15,830 bases of DNA from JAZNGX01 sp045576675 (GCA_045576675.1 JAZNGX010000044.1:1-15830), one strand, 5' to 3'. Numbered from the stretch's first letter, positions 7,001-14,572 are shown. Notes: generated by a model from the sequence alone, not told the origin. Translations and numbers: made by a program.

Positions 7001-7891
7001 TTACAAAGCTGACATAATGTCGTCTCTCATTCTTATAGCTTCTGCCTTTGCTGCAAGAGCGAAATCCTTTTCGTCACATTCAGCCTTTTTATATGCACAC
7101 ATAATTGAGCGTGATGCATTAACAACTGCACCCAAGCCGTCGCTGTTGAATGCCTTTGCAACGTCTGCCGCTGTACCACCCTGAGCACCGTAGCCCGGTA
7201 CTAAGAAGTATGCCTTTGGCATAATTTTTCTTAATTCAACAATCTGCTCTGGATATGTTGCGCCAACAACAGCACCAACATTTGAGTATCCATACTTTCC
7301 TATATATTCTGCCCCCCAGGTGTTAACATTATGTGCCATCTGCTCATAAACCTTACGTCCGTTTTCAAGAACCAAGTCCTGAAGCTCACCTGATGATGGG
7401 TTTGATGTTTTTACAAGCACGAATATTGACTTATCGGCTTTAACAAAAGGCTTTATTCCGTCTGTACCCAAGTATCCGTTTACAGTAAGACCATCTGAAC
7501 CAAACGCTGCAGCCTCACTGTCAATAAGCTTTGTTTCACCAAGATATGCAATTGAATACGCTTCTGCAGTTGTGCCGATGTCGTTTCTCTTACCGTCTGT
7601 TATAACATACATTCCCTTTTCTCGTGCATAAGCAATTGTATCCTCCAATGCTTTTACACCATGAGGGCCATACATTTCATAGTAAGCCGATTGCGGCTTT
7701 ACTGCTGCAACAACCTCACAAAGCTGGTCTATAAGCATTTTGTTGAATTCAAGGATTGCACCTGCAGCACCTTCAAAGGTTGAAGAAAATTCCTTTTTAA
7801 TAAAATCAGGAACATAGTCAAGCTTTGGGTCAAGACCTGCAACTGTGGGATTGTTTTTTTCTTTTATTTTTTCAATTAAAACATCTATCAT
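7001..7891 (-). CDS. pyrF: Orotidine 5'-phosphate decarboxylase, subfamily 2
   Basis: Decarboxylates OMP to UMP, the last step of the pathway. The length of 296 aa marks the longer subfamily (about 270-310 aa) rather than the short type of about 230 aa found in Bacillus. The substrate loop GLDPKLD is at 19-25, VKPQSAYYE near 65-72, and the catalytic DGKRNDIGTT at 99-108 with the Asp/Lys network (Asp99, Lys101, Asp104). The start has AAAGGAG 7 nt upstream. It lies 12 bp after pyrC and 16 bp before pyrK. In many clostridial operons I recall carA and carB following pyrF; here pyrK follows directly. Confidence 0.96.
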   Translation of the reverse strand: MIDVLIEKIKEKNNPTVAGLDPKLDYVPDFIKKEFSSTFEGAAGAILEFNKMLIDQLCEVVAAVKPQSAYYEMYGPHGVKALEDTIAYAREKGMYVITDGKRNDIGTTAEAYSIAYLGETKLIDSEAAAFGSDGLTVNGYLGTDGIKPFVKADKSIFVLVKTSNPSSGELQDLVLENGRKVYEQMAHNVNTWGAEYIGKYGYSNVGAVVGATYPEQIVELRKIMPKAYFLVPGYGAQGGTAADVAKAFNSDGLGAVVNASRSIMCAYKKAECDEKDFALAAKAEAIRMRDDIMSAL

Positions 7892-7903
7892 TTTTATTCT
7901 CCT

Positions 7904-9199
7904 TTATTTCATTAATACGCCCTGTTTTACAACAAGCTGTCCGTTAACAATTACTGTGTCGATTTTTCCGTAAAGCTCATAGCCGTCATAGGGTGAGTTT
8001 TTACTTTTTGAACGGAACTTGCTTACATCAACAGTATATTTTTCTTCCTCATCAAATAATACTATGTCGGCACAATAACCTTCCTTTAAAGTACCTTTGT
8101 TTATCCCCAGAATGTCAGAGGGCTTGCTGCTCATTTTGTAAATGAGTTCATCAAGCGTTAAAACTCCGGGCTTTACAAGATATGTTATGCCTAACGAAAA
8201 CGCAGTTTCAAGCCCCACAATTCCGTTTAACGCCATATCAAATTCGCAATTCTTTTCATCAACTGCGTGTGGTGCGTGGTCTGTTGCGATAACATCTATT
8301 GTTCCGTCTTTAAGACCATCCTTTATTGCCTTAACATCCTCCTCTGTACGAAGCGGAGGATTCATTTTTGCATTTGTGTTAAAGCCTTCAACAGCTTCTT
8401 CTGTCAGTGAAAAATAATGCGGACAGGTTTCGCACGTTACTTTTGCGCCGTTTTTCTTTGCATTTCTTATAAGCTCAACTGAACCTTTGGTTGAAACGTG
8501 AGCAATATGCACCGGAACATCATAGGTTTGCGAAAGGATACATTCACGGCTCACCATAAGCTCCTCGCTTGCTCTTGAAATTCCTCTTAAACCAAGACTT
8601 GTTGCAGTAAAGCCCTCATTCATTGAGCCGTCATTTTTAAGTGACATATCCTCACAATGTGAAATAACTGCAATATCAAAGGTGTTTGCATAAAGCATTG
8701 CGTTTTTCATAAGATTTGCATTTTCAACGGGTCTGCCGTCATCAGAAACTGCAACCGCACCGGCAAACTTCATATCACCTATAGGTGCAAGCTCTTCACC
8801 CTTTAACCCCTTTGAAATAGCACCAATCGGATATACATTTGCATAACCTATATCCTTGGCTTTATTTATAATATAATCGATTATTATCTTGCTGTCTGTA
8901 ACAGGATTTGTGTTTGGCATACACGCAACAGAAGTAAAGCCGCCCATAACAGCACTTTCTGTGCCTGTTGCAATATCCTCTTTATAGGTCTGCCCGGGGT
9001 CACGCAAGTGACAGTGCATATCAACAAAGCCGGGGGCAACGATTTTACCTGTTGCATCAATAATCTCAATATCAGCACCTTCATAATCAAGGTTTTCTCC
9101 AATTTCTTCTATAACACCGTTTTCAACATAAATATCCATTATTCCATTTATGTTATTTTTCGGGTCAATTACTTTTCCGTTTTTAATAAATATACGCAT
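7904..9199 (-). CDS. pyrC: Dihydroorotase PyrC
   Basis: Closes N-carbamoyl-aspartate to dihydroorotate, the third step. At 431 aa it belongs to the longer amidohydrolase-type bacterial dihydroorotases. Metal ligands are visible: DMHCHLRDPG at 60-69 (His62, His64), the SDDG aspartates at 153-154 where other amidohydrolases carry a carboxylated lysine, His181, His234 in HIAHVST, and Asp307 in ATDHAPH. The set looks complete, so the protein should be active and not one of the inactive PyrC homologues that only scaffold PyrB. The start has GAGGAG 8 nt upstream and lies 5 bp after pyrB. Confidence 0.97.
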   Translation of the reverse strand: MRIFIKNGKVIDPKNNINGIMDIYVENGVIEEIGENLDYEGADIEIIDATGKIVAPGFVDMHCHLRDPGQTYKEDIATGTESAVMGGFTSVACMPNTNPVTDSKIIIDYIINKAKDIGYANVYPIGAISKGLKGEELAPIGDMKFAGAVAVSDDGRPVENANLMKNAMLYANTFDIAVISHCEDMSLKNDGSMNEGFTATSLGLRGISRASEELMVSRECILSQTYDVPVHIAHVSTKGSVELIRNAKKNGAKVTCETCPHYFSLTEEAVEGFNTNAKMNPPLRTEEDVKAIKDGLKDGTIDVIATDHAPHAVDEKNCEFDMALNGIVGLETAFSLGITYLVKPGVLTLDELIYKMSSKPSDILGINKGTLKEGYCADIVLFDEEEKYTVDVSKFRSKSKNSPYDGYELYGKIDTVIVNGQLVVKQGVLMK

Positions 9200-9204
9200 A
9201 GTTT

Positions 9205-10125
9205 CTACTCCTCACACAAGAAACATTTTAAAACCGCCATTCTTACTGCAACGCCGTTTGTAACCTGCTCCTGAATAACAGAGCATTCACTGTCTGCAAT
9301 AGCACCTGTAAGCTCAACGCCTCTGTTAACAGGACCCGGATGCATAAGAATTGCATCAGGTGCAGCAAGCTGCATACGCTTTTCGTCAATTCCAAAAAAT
9401 CTTGCATACTCACCTGTTGATGGATACAGTCCGCTTTTCTGGCGTTCGTTCTGGATTCTTAAGCCCATAACAACGTCAGCATCAATTATAGCTTCCTGTA
9501 CGGACTGAAAAACCTTAACCCCAAGCTTTTCTGCACCATAAGGCAACAGTGTTGCAGGTGCACCAAGCGAAACATCAGCACCAAGCTTGTTTAAAGCATA
9601 TATATCACTTCTGGCAACACGGCTGTGAGCAATATCACCCACAATTGCAACCTTAAGACCTTCTATCCTGCCTTTTTTCTCAAGGATTGTGTACATATCA
9701 AGAAGAGCCTGCGTGGGATGCTCGTCCATTCCGTCACCTGCGTTTATTATACACGCATCAACATTTTTCGCAAGAAAATGCGGAGCACCTGACATACTGT
9801 GGCGGATAACCACCGCATCGGTTTTCATCTGATTAATTGTTCTTAATGTATCAAGCAGTGATTCACCCTTTTGGGTACTGCTTGTTGACGGCGATACGTC
9901 GCTTGCCATACCACCCATATATTTAACAGCACTTTCAAAGGACAACCGTGTTCGTGTGCTGTTTTCACAAAACAGCGTCACAACGGATTTCCCTTCCAGA
10001 TGCTTTGTTTTTTTCACATCCTGATTTATAACATATTTCATTGTTTTTGCAGTGTCAAGGATTATTTCAATTTCCTCTCTGCTAAGCTGCTTTATACCAA
10101 GCAAATCCTTGTGTCCTCGAAACAT
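9205..10125 (-). CDS. pyrB: Aspartate carbamoyltransferase catalytic subunit
   Basis: Condenses carbamoyl phosphate with aspartate, the committed step. With the start at 10125 it has 306 aa. The carbamoyl phosphate site STRTR is at 56-60 in ENSTRTRLSFE, QKGES at 85-89, HPTQ at 136-139 and HPGPVNRG at 262-269; all key residues are present. An ATG two codons upstream (10131) would overlap the rluD stop as ATGA, but the AAAGGA site is only about 2 nt from it and a good 8 nt from the ATG at 10125, so the latter is preferred. No pyrI regulatory subunit gene is adjacent, so the enzyme is probably the unregulated trimer known from Bacillus. Confidence 0.96.
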   Translation of the reverse strand: MFRGHKDLLGIKQLSREEIEIILDTAKTMKYVINQDVKKTKHLEGKSVVTLFCENSTRTRLSFESAVKYMGGMASDVSPSTSSTQKGESLLDTLRTINQMKTDAVVIRHSMSGAPHFLAKNVDACIINAGDGMDEHPTQALLDMYTILEKKGRIEGLKVAIVGDIAHSRVARSDIYALNKLGADVSLGAPATLLPYGAEKLGVKVFQSVQEAIIDADVVMGLRIQNERQKSGLYPSTGEYARFFGIDEKRMQLAAPDAILMHPGPVNRGVELTGAIADSECSVIQEQVTNGVAVRMAVLKCFLCEE

Positions 10126-10127
10126 TT

Positions 10128-11024
10128 TCATCTTCCTTTCAAATACTTCAGAAACCGTTCGGGAATTTCAGTATTAAACTCCATATACTCTTTAGTTTTA
10201 GGATGGATAAATCCTACAGTGCGGGCATGAAGTAACTGCCCGTTTTCATTAAATCTGCTTTTTTTCGGCCCGTAAACAGGGTCTCCTATTACAGGATGGC
10301 CTTTGCTTGCCATATGAACTCTTATCTGATGAGTTCTGCCTGTTTCAAGACGGCATTCTATAAAAGTATATCCGTCATAACGTTCTATCACCTTATAATG
10401 TGTAACTGCATTTTTGGAATTCTTATCTGTCACGCACATCTTTTTTCTGTCAGAATGATGCCTGCCAATCGGGGCATCAATTGTGCCTTCGTCAGTTTTT
10501 ATATTGCCGTGAACAAGCGCAACATATTTTCTGGTAAGGCTATGCTCTTTAATTTGTGCCGCCAGCGAAATATGTGCATCATTGTTTTTCGCCACAAGCA
10601 AAAGTCCGCTGGTGTCCTTGTCAATTCTGTGCACAATCCCAGGTCTTATTACGCCATTGATTTCAGACAAGCTGTCACCACAATGTGCAAGCAGGGCATT
10701 AACAAGTGTTCCTGAATAATTCCCTGCAGCAGGATGAACAACCATTCCCTGCGGCTTGTTTACAACAAGCATATGCTCGTCCTCAAAAACTATATCAAGC
10801 TCAATATCCTCTGCGGTTGTTTCAAGATTAACGGGGTCAGGAATAATAATTTCAATATTTTGCCCGTCCTTTAATTTTGTATTTGACTTTATGGGCTTTC
10901 CGTCAACGGTAACATTTCCATCTTCAATAAGCTTTTGAATATGTGAACGTGTAAGCTCTGTATTGTCTGCAATAAACTTATCCGCTCTTTGACCGGATAG
11001 TCCGATAATACTAATTTTCTTCAT
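10128..11024 (-). CDS. RluA/RluD family 23S rRNA pseudouridine synthase
   Basis: Isomerises uridine to pseudouridine in RNA, most likely in 23S rRNA. It has 298 aa from the ATG at 11024. An S4 RNA-binding domain occupies about residues 1-60 (RADKFIAD, SHIQKLIEDGNVTVDG). The catalytic domain follows with NKPQGMVVHP (89-98) and the active-site HRIDKDTSG (132-140), Asp135 being the expected catalytic aspartate. The RTHQIRVH block near the C terminus is also present. A TTG four codons upstream (11036) is possible, but ATG is preferred. The gene overlaps the end of lspA by 14 nt, and its ribosome binding site is weak, so translation probably depends on coupling to lspA. The same lspA-rluD pairing is common in bacteria. 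The exact RNA target is not certain. Confidence 0.93.
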   Translation of the reverse strand: MKKISIIGLSGQRADKFIADNTELTRSHIQKLIEDGNVTVDGKPIKSNTKLKDGQNIEIIIPDPVNLETTAEDIELDIVFEDEHMLVVNKPQGMVVHPAAGNYSGTLVNALLAHCGDSLSEINGVIRPGIVHRIDKDTSGLLLVAKNNDAHISLAAQIKEHSLTRKYVALVHGNIKTDEGTIDAPIGRHHSDRKKMCVTDKNSKNAVTHYKVIERYDGYTFIECRLETGRTHQIRVHMASKGHPVIGDPVYGPKKSRFNENGQLLHARTVGFIHPKTKEYMEFNTEIPERFLKYLKGR

Positions 11025-11469
11025 CTTTTTTATCAAAAAAAATCACCCAGACAGCAAATAATATTGCACCGCACACAATGCAGCAATCAGCAATATTAAA
11101 CACGGGGTAATTTATCAGTCTGAAATCTATAAAATCAACAACAAAACCGCGGAATATACGGTCAAAAAGATTGCCCAAAGCACCACCGACCACTAAACCG
11201 GCAGCAATTTTAACCATTTTCTGTGACGGCTTGCACTTTATAAGATAAGCTGCAATCGCCGCCAGAATAAGGATTGATACAACAACAAAAAACACATTGC
11301 CATTTTTGAAAATGCCAAAAGCAGCACCTGTGTTTTCAACATAAGTAAAATGCAAAACATCATTAATAAGGGGAACAGATGCATCCTTAAGCTTTGAAAC
11401 AGCCAGTGCTTTTGTGTATAAATCCACAACAACAGCTATCAACGCAGTTATATATAGCATTTCAAACAT
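11011..11469 (-). CDS. lspA: Lipoprotein signal peptidase LspA
   Basis: Inner-membrane aspartic protease that removes signal peptides from diacylated prolipoproteins. With the start at 11469 it has 152 aa, the usual size. Four membrane segments are visible near 3-20, 59-77, 87-104 and 128-146. Family motifs are NTGAAFG (46-52), GNLFDR (99-104, catalytic Asp103) and FNIAD (124-128, catalytic Asp128). The frame is open to a TTG at 11535, but that stretch encodes a GC-rich hairpin and no plausible protein, so it is rejected. AAGGGGG lies just upstream of 11469; the ATG at 11460 is an almost equal alternative. The gene precedes rluD with overlap. Confidence 0.94.
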   Translation of the reverse strand: MFEMLYITALIAVVVDLYTKALAVSKLKDASVPLINDVLHFTYVENTGAAFGIFKNGNVFFVVVSILILAAIAAYLIKCKPSQKMVKIAAGLVVGGALGNLFDRIFRGFVVDFIDFRLINYPVFNIADCCIVCGAILFAVWVIFFDKKDEEN

Positions 11470-11489
11470 AACCCCCTTATCCAAAAGTT

Positions 11490-11518
11490 GCCGCAATCCG
11501 ACACAGTCGGGTTGCGGC
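11490..11518 (-). terminator. GC-rich hairpin between the zinc-ribbon gene and lspA
   Basis: A 13-bp stem, GCCGCAA-CCGAC type, closes a 3-nt loop with a single mismatch (C-A on the minus strand, G-U on the plus strand). On the minus strand it is followed after two bases by CUUUU, so it may act as a weak terminator or an attenuator that reduces readthrough from efp into lspA and the pyr genes. I see no promoter between it and lspA, so some readthrough seems needed. Confidence 0.55.
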
Positions 11519-11542
11519 TTAATTAATAATGTCAAACTTTAA

Positions 11543-11947
11543 TTATTCGCAATCGCAGCAATCGTCACAATCGCAGTCACACTCGTCAAATTCCAATTCA
11601 ACTTCCTGACCGCAGTTAGGACAAGAAATTGCCTCGTCACTTTCCAAATCCTCAACGTATACGAAGAAATCCTCGTTACATTTCGGGCAATTTACAACGA
11701 AAGGCTCGTCATCATCGTAATCATCACAGCAATCACAATCGTCTTCGCCATAAACCTCGTCTTCAAGCTCAAAAACCTTGTCTGAAAGCTCGTCAATAGC
11801 TTCTTCAGTAAATTCAAGCTCGTCAGCAATTTCACCAAGAACAGAAATGATTTCTGTTAAAAGCTTGCCTTCGTTTGTGTTTGTATCAATTTTCATACCT
11901 TCAGCAAGACCGCAAAGGTATGAAACCTTTTCAGTTATAATTGACAT
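11543..11947 (-). CDS. Acidic Cys-rich zinc-ribbon protein, CD1247-like
   Basis: A 134-aa protein of unknown function. Residues 1-65 form an acidic helical region (AEGMKID, then LLTEIISVLGEIADELE) that resembles, from memory, the N-terminal domain called CD1247 in clostridial annotations. A zinc ribbon follows with CPKC (Cys87, Cys90) and CPNC (Cys109, Cys112). It is flanked by two Cys/Asp clusters: CDCCDD at 71-76 and the last twelve residues, CDCDCDDCCDCE, with six cysteines. There are 14 cysteines in all. The clusters suggest metal binding beyond the single ribbon zinc, but that is inference. The start has AAGGGAGGA 6-7 nt upstream. It lies 47 bp after efp with no clear terminator between, so the two may be co-transcribed. 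Confidence 0.85.
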   Translation of the reverse strand: MSIITEKVSYLCGLAEGMKIDTNTNEGKLLTEIISVLGEIADELEFTEEAIDELSDKVFELEDEVYGEDDCDCCDDYDDDEPFVVNCPKCNEDFFVYVEDLESDEAISCPNCGQEVELEFDECDCDCDDCCDCE

Positions 11948-11994
11948 AATTATATCCTCCCTTATATTTGATAAGCATCAGGACGCAATGCTCC

Positions 11995-12552
11995 TTATGC
12001 TCTTTCCATATATTCGCCTGTTCTTGTGTCGATACGGATAACGTCACCTTCATTTACGAATAACGGAACGTTGATTGTTGCACCTGTTTCCAAAGTAGCG
12101 GGCTTTGTAGCACCAGTTGCAGTGTTACCCTTAACACCCGGCTCTGTAGCAGTAACAGTAAGCTCAACAAAGTTCGGCGGTTCAACACCAAATACGTTGC
12201 CCTTGTATGAAAGAATACGAACGATATCGTTTTCCTTAACAAACTTCAAGGCATCACCAAGCTGTTCGCTGTTAAGCGGAAGCATATCGAAAGTTTCCTG
12301 ATCCATAAAGTAGAACAAGTCACCATCATTATATGAATACTGCATATCCTTTCTTTCAATATGAGCCTTAGGCATCTTATCTGTAGGACGGAATGTCTGC
12401 TCTACAGTAGCACCTGTAATAACATTTTTTAATTTAGTTCTAACGAAAGCGGCACCCTTACCCGGTTTAACGTGCTGGAACTCGATAACCTGATAAACAC
12501 TGTTATCCATTTCAAATGTAATGCCGTTTCTGAAATCACCTGCTGAAATCAT
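11995..12552 (-). CDS. efp: Translation elongation factor P
   Basis: Binds the ribosome between the P and E sites and relieves stalling at polyproline stretches. With the start at 12552 it has 185 aa, the standard size, beginning MISAGDFRNG. It has three beta-barrel domains: the KOW-like N-terminal domain with the PGKG loop (Lys32 at the tip, the residue modified in Bacillus), a central OB fold near 65-125, and a C-terminal OB fold with the signature around GATINVPLFVNEGD. GGAGGT lies 8 nt before this ATG; the frame extends to a TTG at 12573 but that has no support. No genes for the lysyl-modification enzymes (EpmA/EpmB) are nearby. It is the first gene of the leftward run, behind a good promoter. 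Confidence 0.97.
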   Translation of the reverse strand: MISAGDFRNGITFEMDNSVYQVIEFQHVKPGKGAAFVRTKLKNVITGATVEQTFRPTDKMPKAHIERKDMQYSYNDGDLFYFMDQETFDMLPLNSEQLGDALKFVKENDIVRILSYKGNVFGVEPPNFVELTVTATEPGVKGNTATGATKPATLETGATINVPLFVNEGDVIRIDTRTGEYMERA

Positions 12553-12582
12553 CTGTAAATACCTCCATAACAATTTGATTAT

Positions 12583-12611
12583 ATTTTACACTATTTTACA
12601 TATAATTTCAA
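12583..12611 (-). promoter_or_regulatory. Sigma-A promoter of efp
   Basis: Minus-strand TTGAAA (12606-12611), 17-bp spacer, TAAAAT (12583-12588): 10 of 12 consensus positions. The start near 12576 gives a leader of about 24 nt. It is the only strong promoter I see upstream of the efp to phosphatase run. Confidence 0.75.
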
Positions 12612-12709
12612 GTCATTTTTTAACATTTTTATATTCTGCATTATTTTTGTGCATATTTTAGTATTATTATTGCCGATTTTGTAACAATATATTAAGAGGT
12701 GTGGCAAAT

Positions 12710-13363
12710 ATGAAGGGTATTTTACTTATTCACGGCTTCGGCGGAAGCAGAAAAGAGTTGAAAACACTTTACGATTTTATAAAACATGATGATTACAAAA
12801 TAGAGCTACCTGTTTTAAAAGGACACGAGAACACAAGGCAGGAGCTTTCAAAGGCAAAATACACCGAGTGGCTTGACAGTGCCGAGCATGCGTATCAAAA
12901 GCTTTGCAAAAGCTGTGACGACATCACTGTGGTTGGATTTTCAATGGGTGGGCTTATAGCAGTTAATTTATACAAAATGCATAAATTCAAAAAGCTTGTG
13001 CTTGTTAACACACCTGTGTATTATTTCAATCCACCAAGAATTGTAAATAATCTGCGTAAGGATTTCAGGCGTTACTTTACGCACTATAAACGTGCCTGCT
13101 TCGGCAGACCCTTTCATTCTATGCTGGAGTTCCAGAAGCTGCTTTCAAAAACCAAGCCAATGTTTAAGCTTGTAGATGGAGATACACTTGTTATTCAGGT
13201 GCAGGACGATGATACTGTTAATGCATCAAGCGGAGAGTATATTTTTAAAAGGCTTAAGGGCAAAAAGCAATTTATTAAGCCTGATTGCGGCGGACATATT
13301 ATTTTTAACAGTGAGTGTGCGGAAGAAATCGCACAGGAAATAGATGAATTTATTAAACGGTGA
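12710..13363 (+). CDS. Alpha/beta hydrolase, carboxylesterase-like
   Basis: A 217-aa cytosolic serine hydrolase. HGFGGS at 8-13 is the oxyanion region, GFSMGG at 76-81 holds the nucleophile Ser78, an acidic residue lies in QDDDTV (166-170, probably Asp167 or Asp168), and His196 in GGH completes the triad. Size and layout resemble the small Est30/YvaK-type carboxylesterases and monoacylglycerol lipase-like proteins. The substrate cannot be told; annotations of this kind are often only 'esterase' or 'serine aminopeptidase S33'. A GTG at 12701 is in frame, but AAGAGG sits 1-2 nt from it and about 10 nt from the ATG at 12710, which is therefore the start. It diverges from efp and is followed 4 bp later by a membrane protein gene. 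Confidence 0.88.
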   Translation: MKGILLIHGFGGSRKELKTLYDFIKHDDYKIELPVLKGHENTRQELSKAKYTEWLDSAEHAYQKLCKSCDDITVVGFSMGGLIAVNLYKMHKFKKLVLVNTPVYYFNPPRIVNNLRKDFRRYFTHYKRACFGRPFHSMLEFQKLLSKTKPMFKLVDGDTLVIQVQDDDTVNASSGEYIFKRLKGKKQFIKPDCGGHIIFNSECAEEIAQEIDEFIKR

Positions 13364-13367
13364 TTAA

Positions 13368-13742
13368 ATGGAATATATTTATATCTTTATATTTGGCGGA
13401 ATAGGCTACGGCGTGCTTGAGATTTTATGGAGAGGCTACACACACTGGACAATGCTTGTGACAGGTGGGATATGCTTTGTGCTTATTTATGTTATCAGCA
13501 CAGTATTTACATTTATGCCCGTGGTTATACGAAGCCTTTTGTGTTGCTTTGCGATATCTGCAGTTGAGTTTGCAGTAGGCTGCATCGTAAATTTAAAGCT
13601 GGGCTGGCAGGTGTGGGATTATTCAGGCAATGCATTAAATATTAAAGGGCAGGTTTGCGTAATGTATTCGTCACTTTGGTTTTTGTTAAGCCTTGTGCTT
13701 GTTCCGCTTTGTATGGAAATGAAAAAGTTTTTGCATATATAA
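13368..13742 (+). CDS. Small membrane protein, ABC-transporter type IV (CmpB)-like
   Basis: A 124-aa protein with four membrane segments at about 2-20, 28-48, 53-75 and 98-117. The blocks WRGYTHW (21-27), WDYS (83-86) and GQVCVMYSSLWFLLS match, as I remember it, the 'putative ABC transporter permease' family (CmpB-like, Pfam ABC_trans_CmpB) that is frequent in clostridia. No ATPase partner is nearby, so the transporter name should be treated as a family label. The ATG follows the hydrolase stop by 4 bp with only a weak ribosome binding site, so translation is probably coupled. A large palindrome follows the stop directly. Confidence 0.8.
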   Translation: MEYIYIFIFGGIGYGVLEILWRGYTHWTMLVTGGICFVLIYVISTVFTFMPVVIRSLLCCFAISAVEFAVGCIVNLKLGWQVWDYSGNALNIKGQVCVMYSSLWFLLSLVLVPLCMEMKKFLHI

Positions 13743-13776
13743 TTAAATGGTACTTGTGTACACAAGTACCATTTAA
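13743..13776. terminator. 34-bp perfect palindrome, bidirectional terminator
   Basis: TTAAATGGTACTTGTGT is followed at once by its exact reverse complement, giving a 34-bp uninterrupted palindrome. It begins one base after the plus-strand membrane protein stop and ends 8 bp before the stop of the minus-strand membrane protein. U-runs are short (TGTTTTT a few bases on, plus strand). Placement between convergent genes points to a two-way terminator. Confidence 0.7.
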
Positions 13777-13784
13777 CATTGTTT

Positions 13785-14318
13785 TTAAAGTATACCGGTA
13801 TATACAACTATGCTGCTAAAAGCAGAAAGTCCCAAAAGCCCTACCAAAACAGTCATTCTTCTGTACGGTACATCATAATAAACGCGTCTGATTTGGAAAA
13901 TAATATAAAATTTCACTGCTGCAGACACCAGCCGCATTATCAAATCTATAAGTTCTTCATCAAAAATTATAAACCTTGATAACACAAAGAGAATCAACAC
14001 ATCAATGATTAATTCAATTATAAAAGAAACAATCGTTATTTTTAATATTTCAACAAATATAATTTGTTTTGGTGTGAAAATATGAAAAACAATAGCTTGT
14101 ATTAATATCACAAAAATCACTGTAAATATTATAATAACAGAAAACACACCTATAATATATATATCATTTTCCAAATAAACATCGGTATAAAATATCATAG
14201 CAGGCAAATACAACGCACAAACCACAAAAAACAACAAAAAAGTATTTACCTTCAAATTACCTTCTCTTGTTTTTTCAACAAGCCGCTTTAAATTAAATAC
14301 ACTCAAAAAATTTTTCAT
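13785..14318 (-). CDS. Unrecognised polytopic membrane protein
   Basis: A 177-aa protein I do not recognise. The N-terminal 25 residues are basic and probably cytosolic. Five hydrophobic segments follow at about 26-46, 53-80, 88-116, 126-143 and 156-176, with two short basic loops, near 82-84 and at FQIRRVYYDVPYRR (141-154). The layout faintly recalls Yip1-like membrane domains, but I cannot support that. There is no catalytic motif and only one Cys. The ribosome binding site is weak (GGG about 9 nt upstream of the ATG at 14318). It starts 15 bp after the 75-aa Cys-rich protein and probably belongs to the same transcript as the sugar kinase. It is more AT-rich than its neighbours, as hydrophobic coding sequence often is. 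Confidence 0.75.
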   Translation of the reverse strand: MKNFLSVFNLKRLVEKTREGNLKVNTFLLFFVVCALYLPAMIFYTDVYLENDIYIIGVFSVIIIFTVIFVILIQAIVFHIFTPKQIIFVEILKITIVSFIIELIIDVLILFVLSRFIIFDEELIDLIMRLVSAAVKFYIIFQIRRVYYDVPYRRMTVLVGLLGLSAFSSIVVYTGIL

Positions 14319-14333
14319 ACATTTATACCCGAC

Positions 14334-14561
14334 TCAATAAATAGAATAATCCTCAGGATTAACCTCTGTGGCAACAGTTCTTTTACGTTTAACACCAACC
14401 GACATTATATCCACTTCAAATTTGCGGCATTTTTTTGAAGGCTCAACCTCTTTTTTCTTTTTGGTGCAAAGCATTACGCCGTCATCATTTTTATCTGAAT
14501 AAACGCATATTGCACAACACGGAAGCTGTTCATCCTTGTTAAGCTTAATAAGACTTCTCAA
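14334..14561 (-). CDS. Small Cys-rich protein (75 aa), TTG start
   Basis: A 75-aa basic protein with five cysteines: Cys15, Cys16, Cys19, Cys32 and Cys45, giving C-x2-C-x12-C-x12-C if Cys16 is used. That spacing and the KKCRKFEVD segment suggest a small zinc- or iron-sulfur-binding fold. I recall a widespread clostridial family of short proteins with the same Cys pattern followed by C-R-K-F and ending near E-D-(F/Y)-S-I, but cannot name its function. The start is TTG at 14561 with AAGGGG 7-8 nt upstream; the next in-frame ATG lies past three of the cysteines. It follows pfkB by 11 bp and so is probably co-transcribed. Confidence 0.75.
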   Translation of the reverse strand: MRSLIKLNKDEQLPCCAICVYSDKNDDGVMLCTKKKKEVEPSKKCRKFEVDIMSVGVKRKRTVATEVNPEDYSIY

Positions 14562-14572
14562 ACCGACACCCC

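Noticed and set aside
11470..11535. TTG-started 22-residue extension of LspA
   Set aside because: The stretch is a GC-rich hairpin and adds residues unlike any LspA N terminus.
11955..11985. Promoter TTGCGT-16-TATAAG for the zinc-ribbon gene
   Set aside because: The -35 box is poor and the start would fall in the ribosome binding site; co-transcription with efp explains the gene equally well.
12607..12635. Promoter TTCAAG-17-TATATT for the plus-strand hydrolase
   Set aside because: The -35 box matches only 3 of 6 positions in very AT-rich DNA, so it cannot be told from chance; the true promoter of that unit was not found.
13368..13742. A full ABC transporter at this locus
   Set aside because: The CmpB-like label comes from family naming only; no ATPase or binding-protein gene is nearby.
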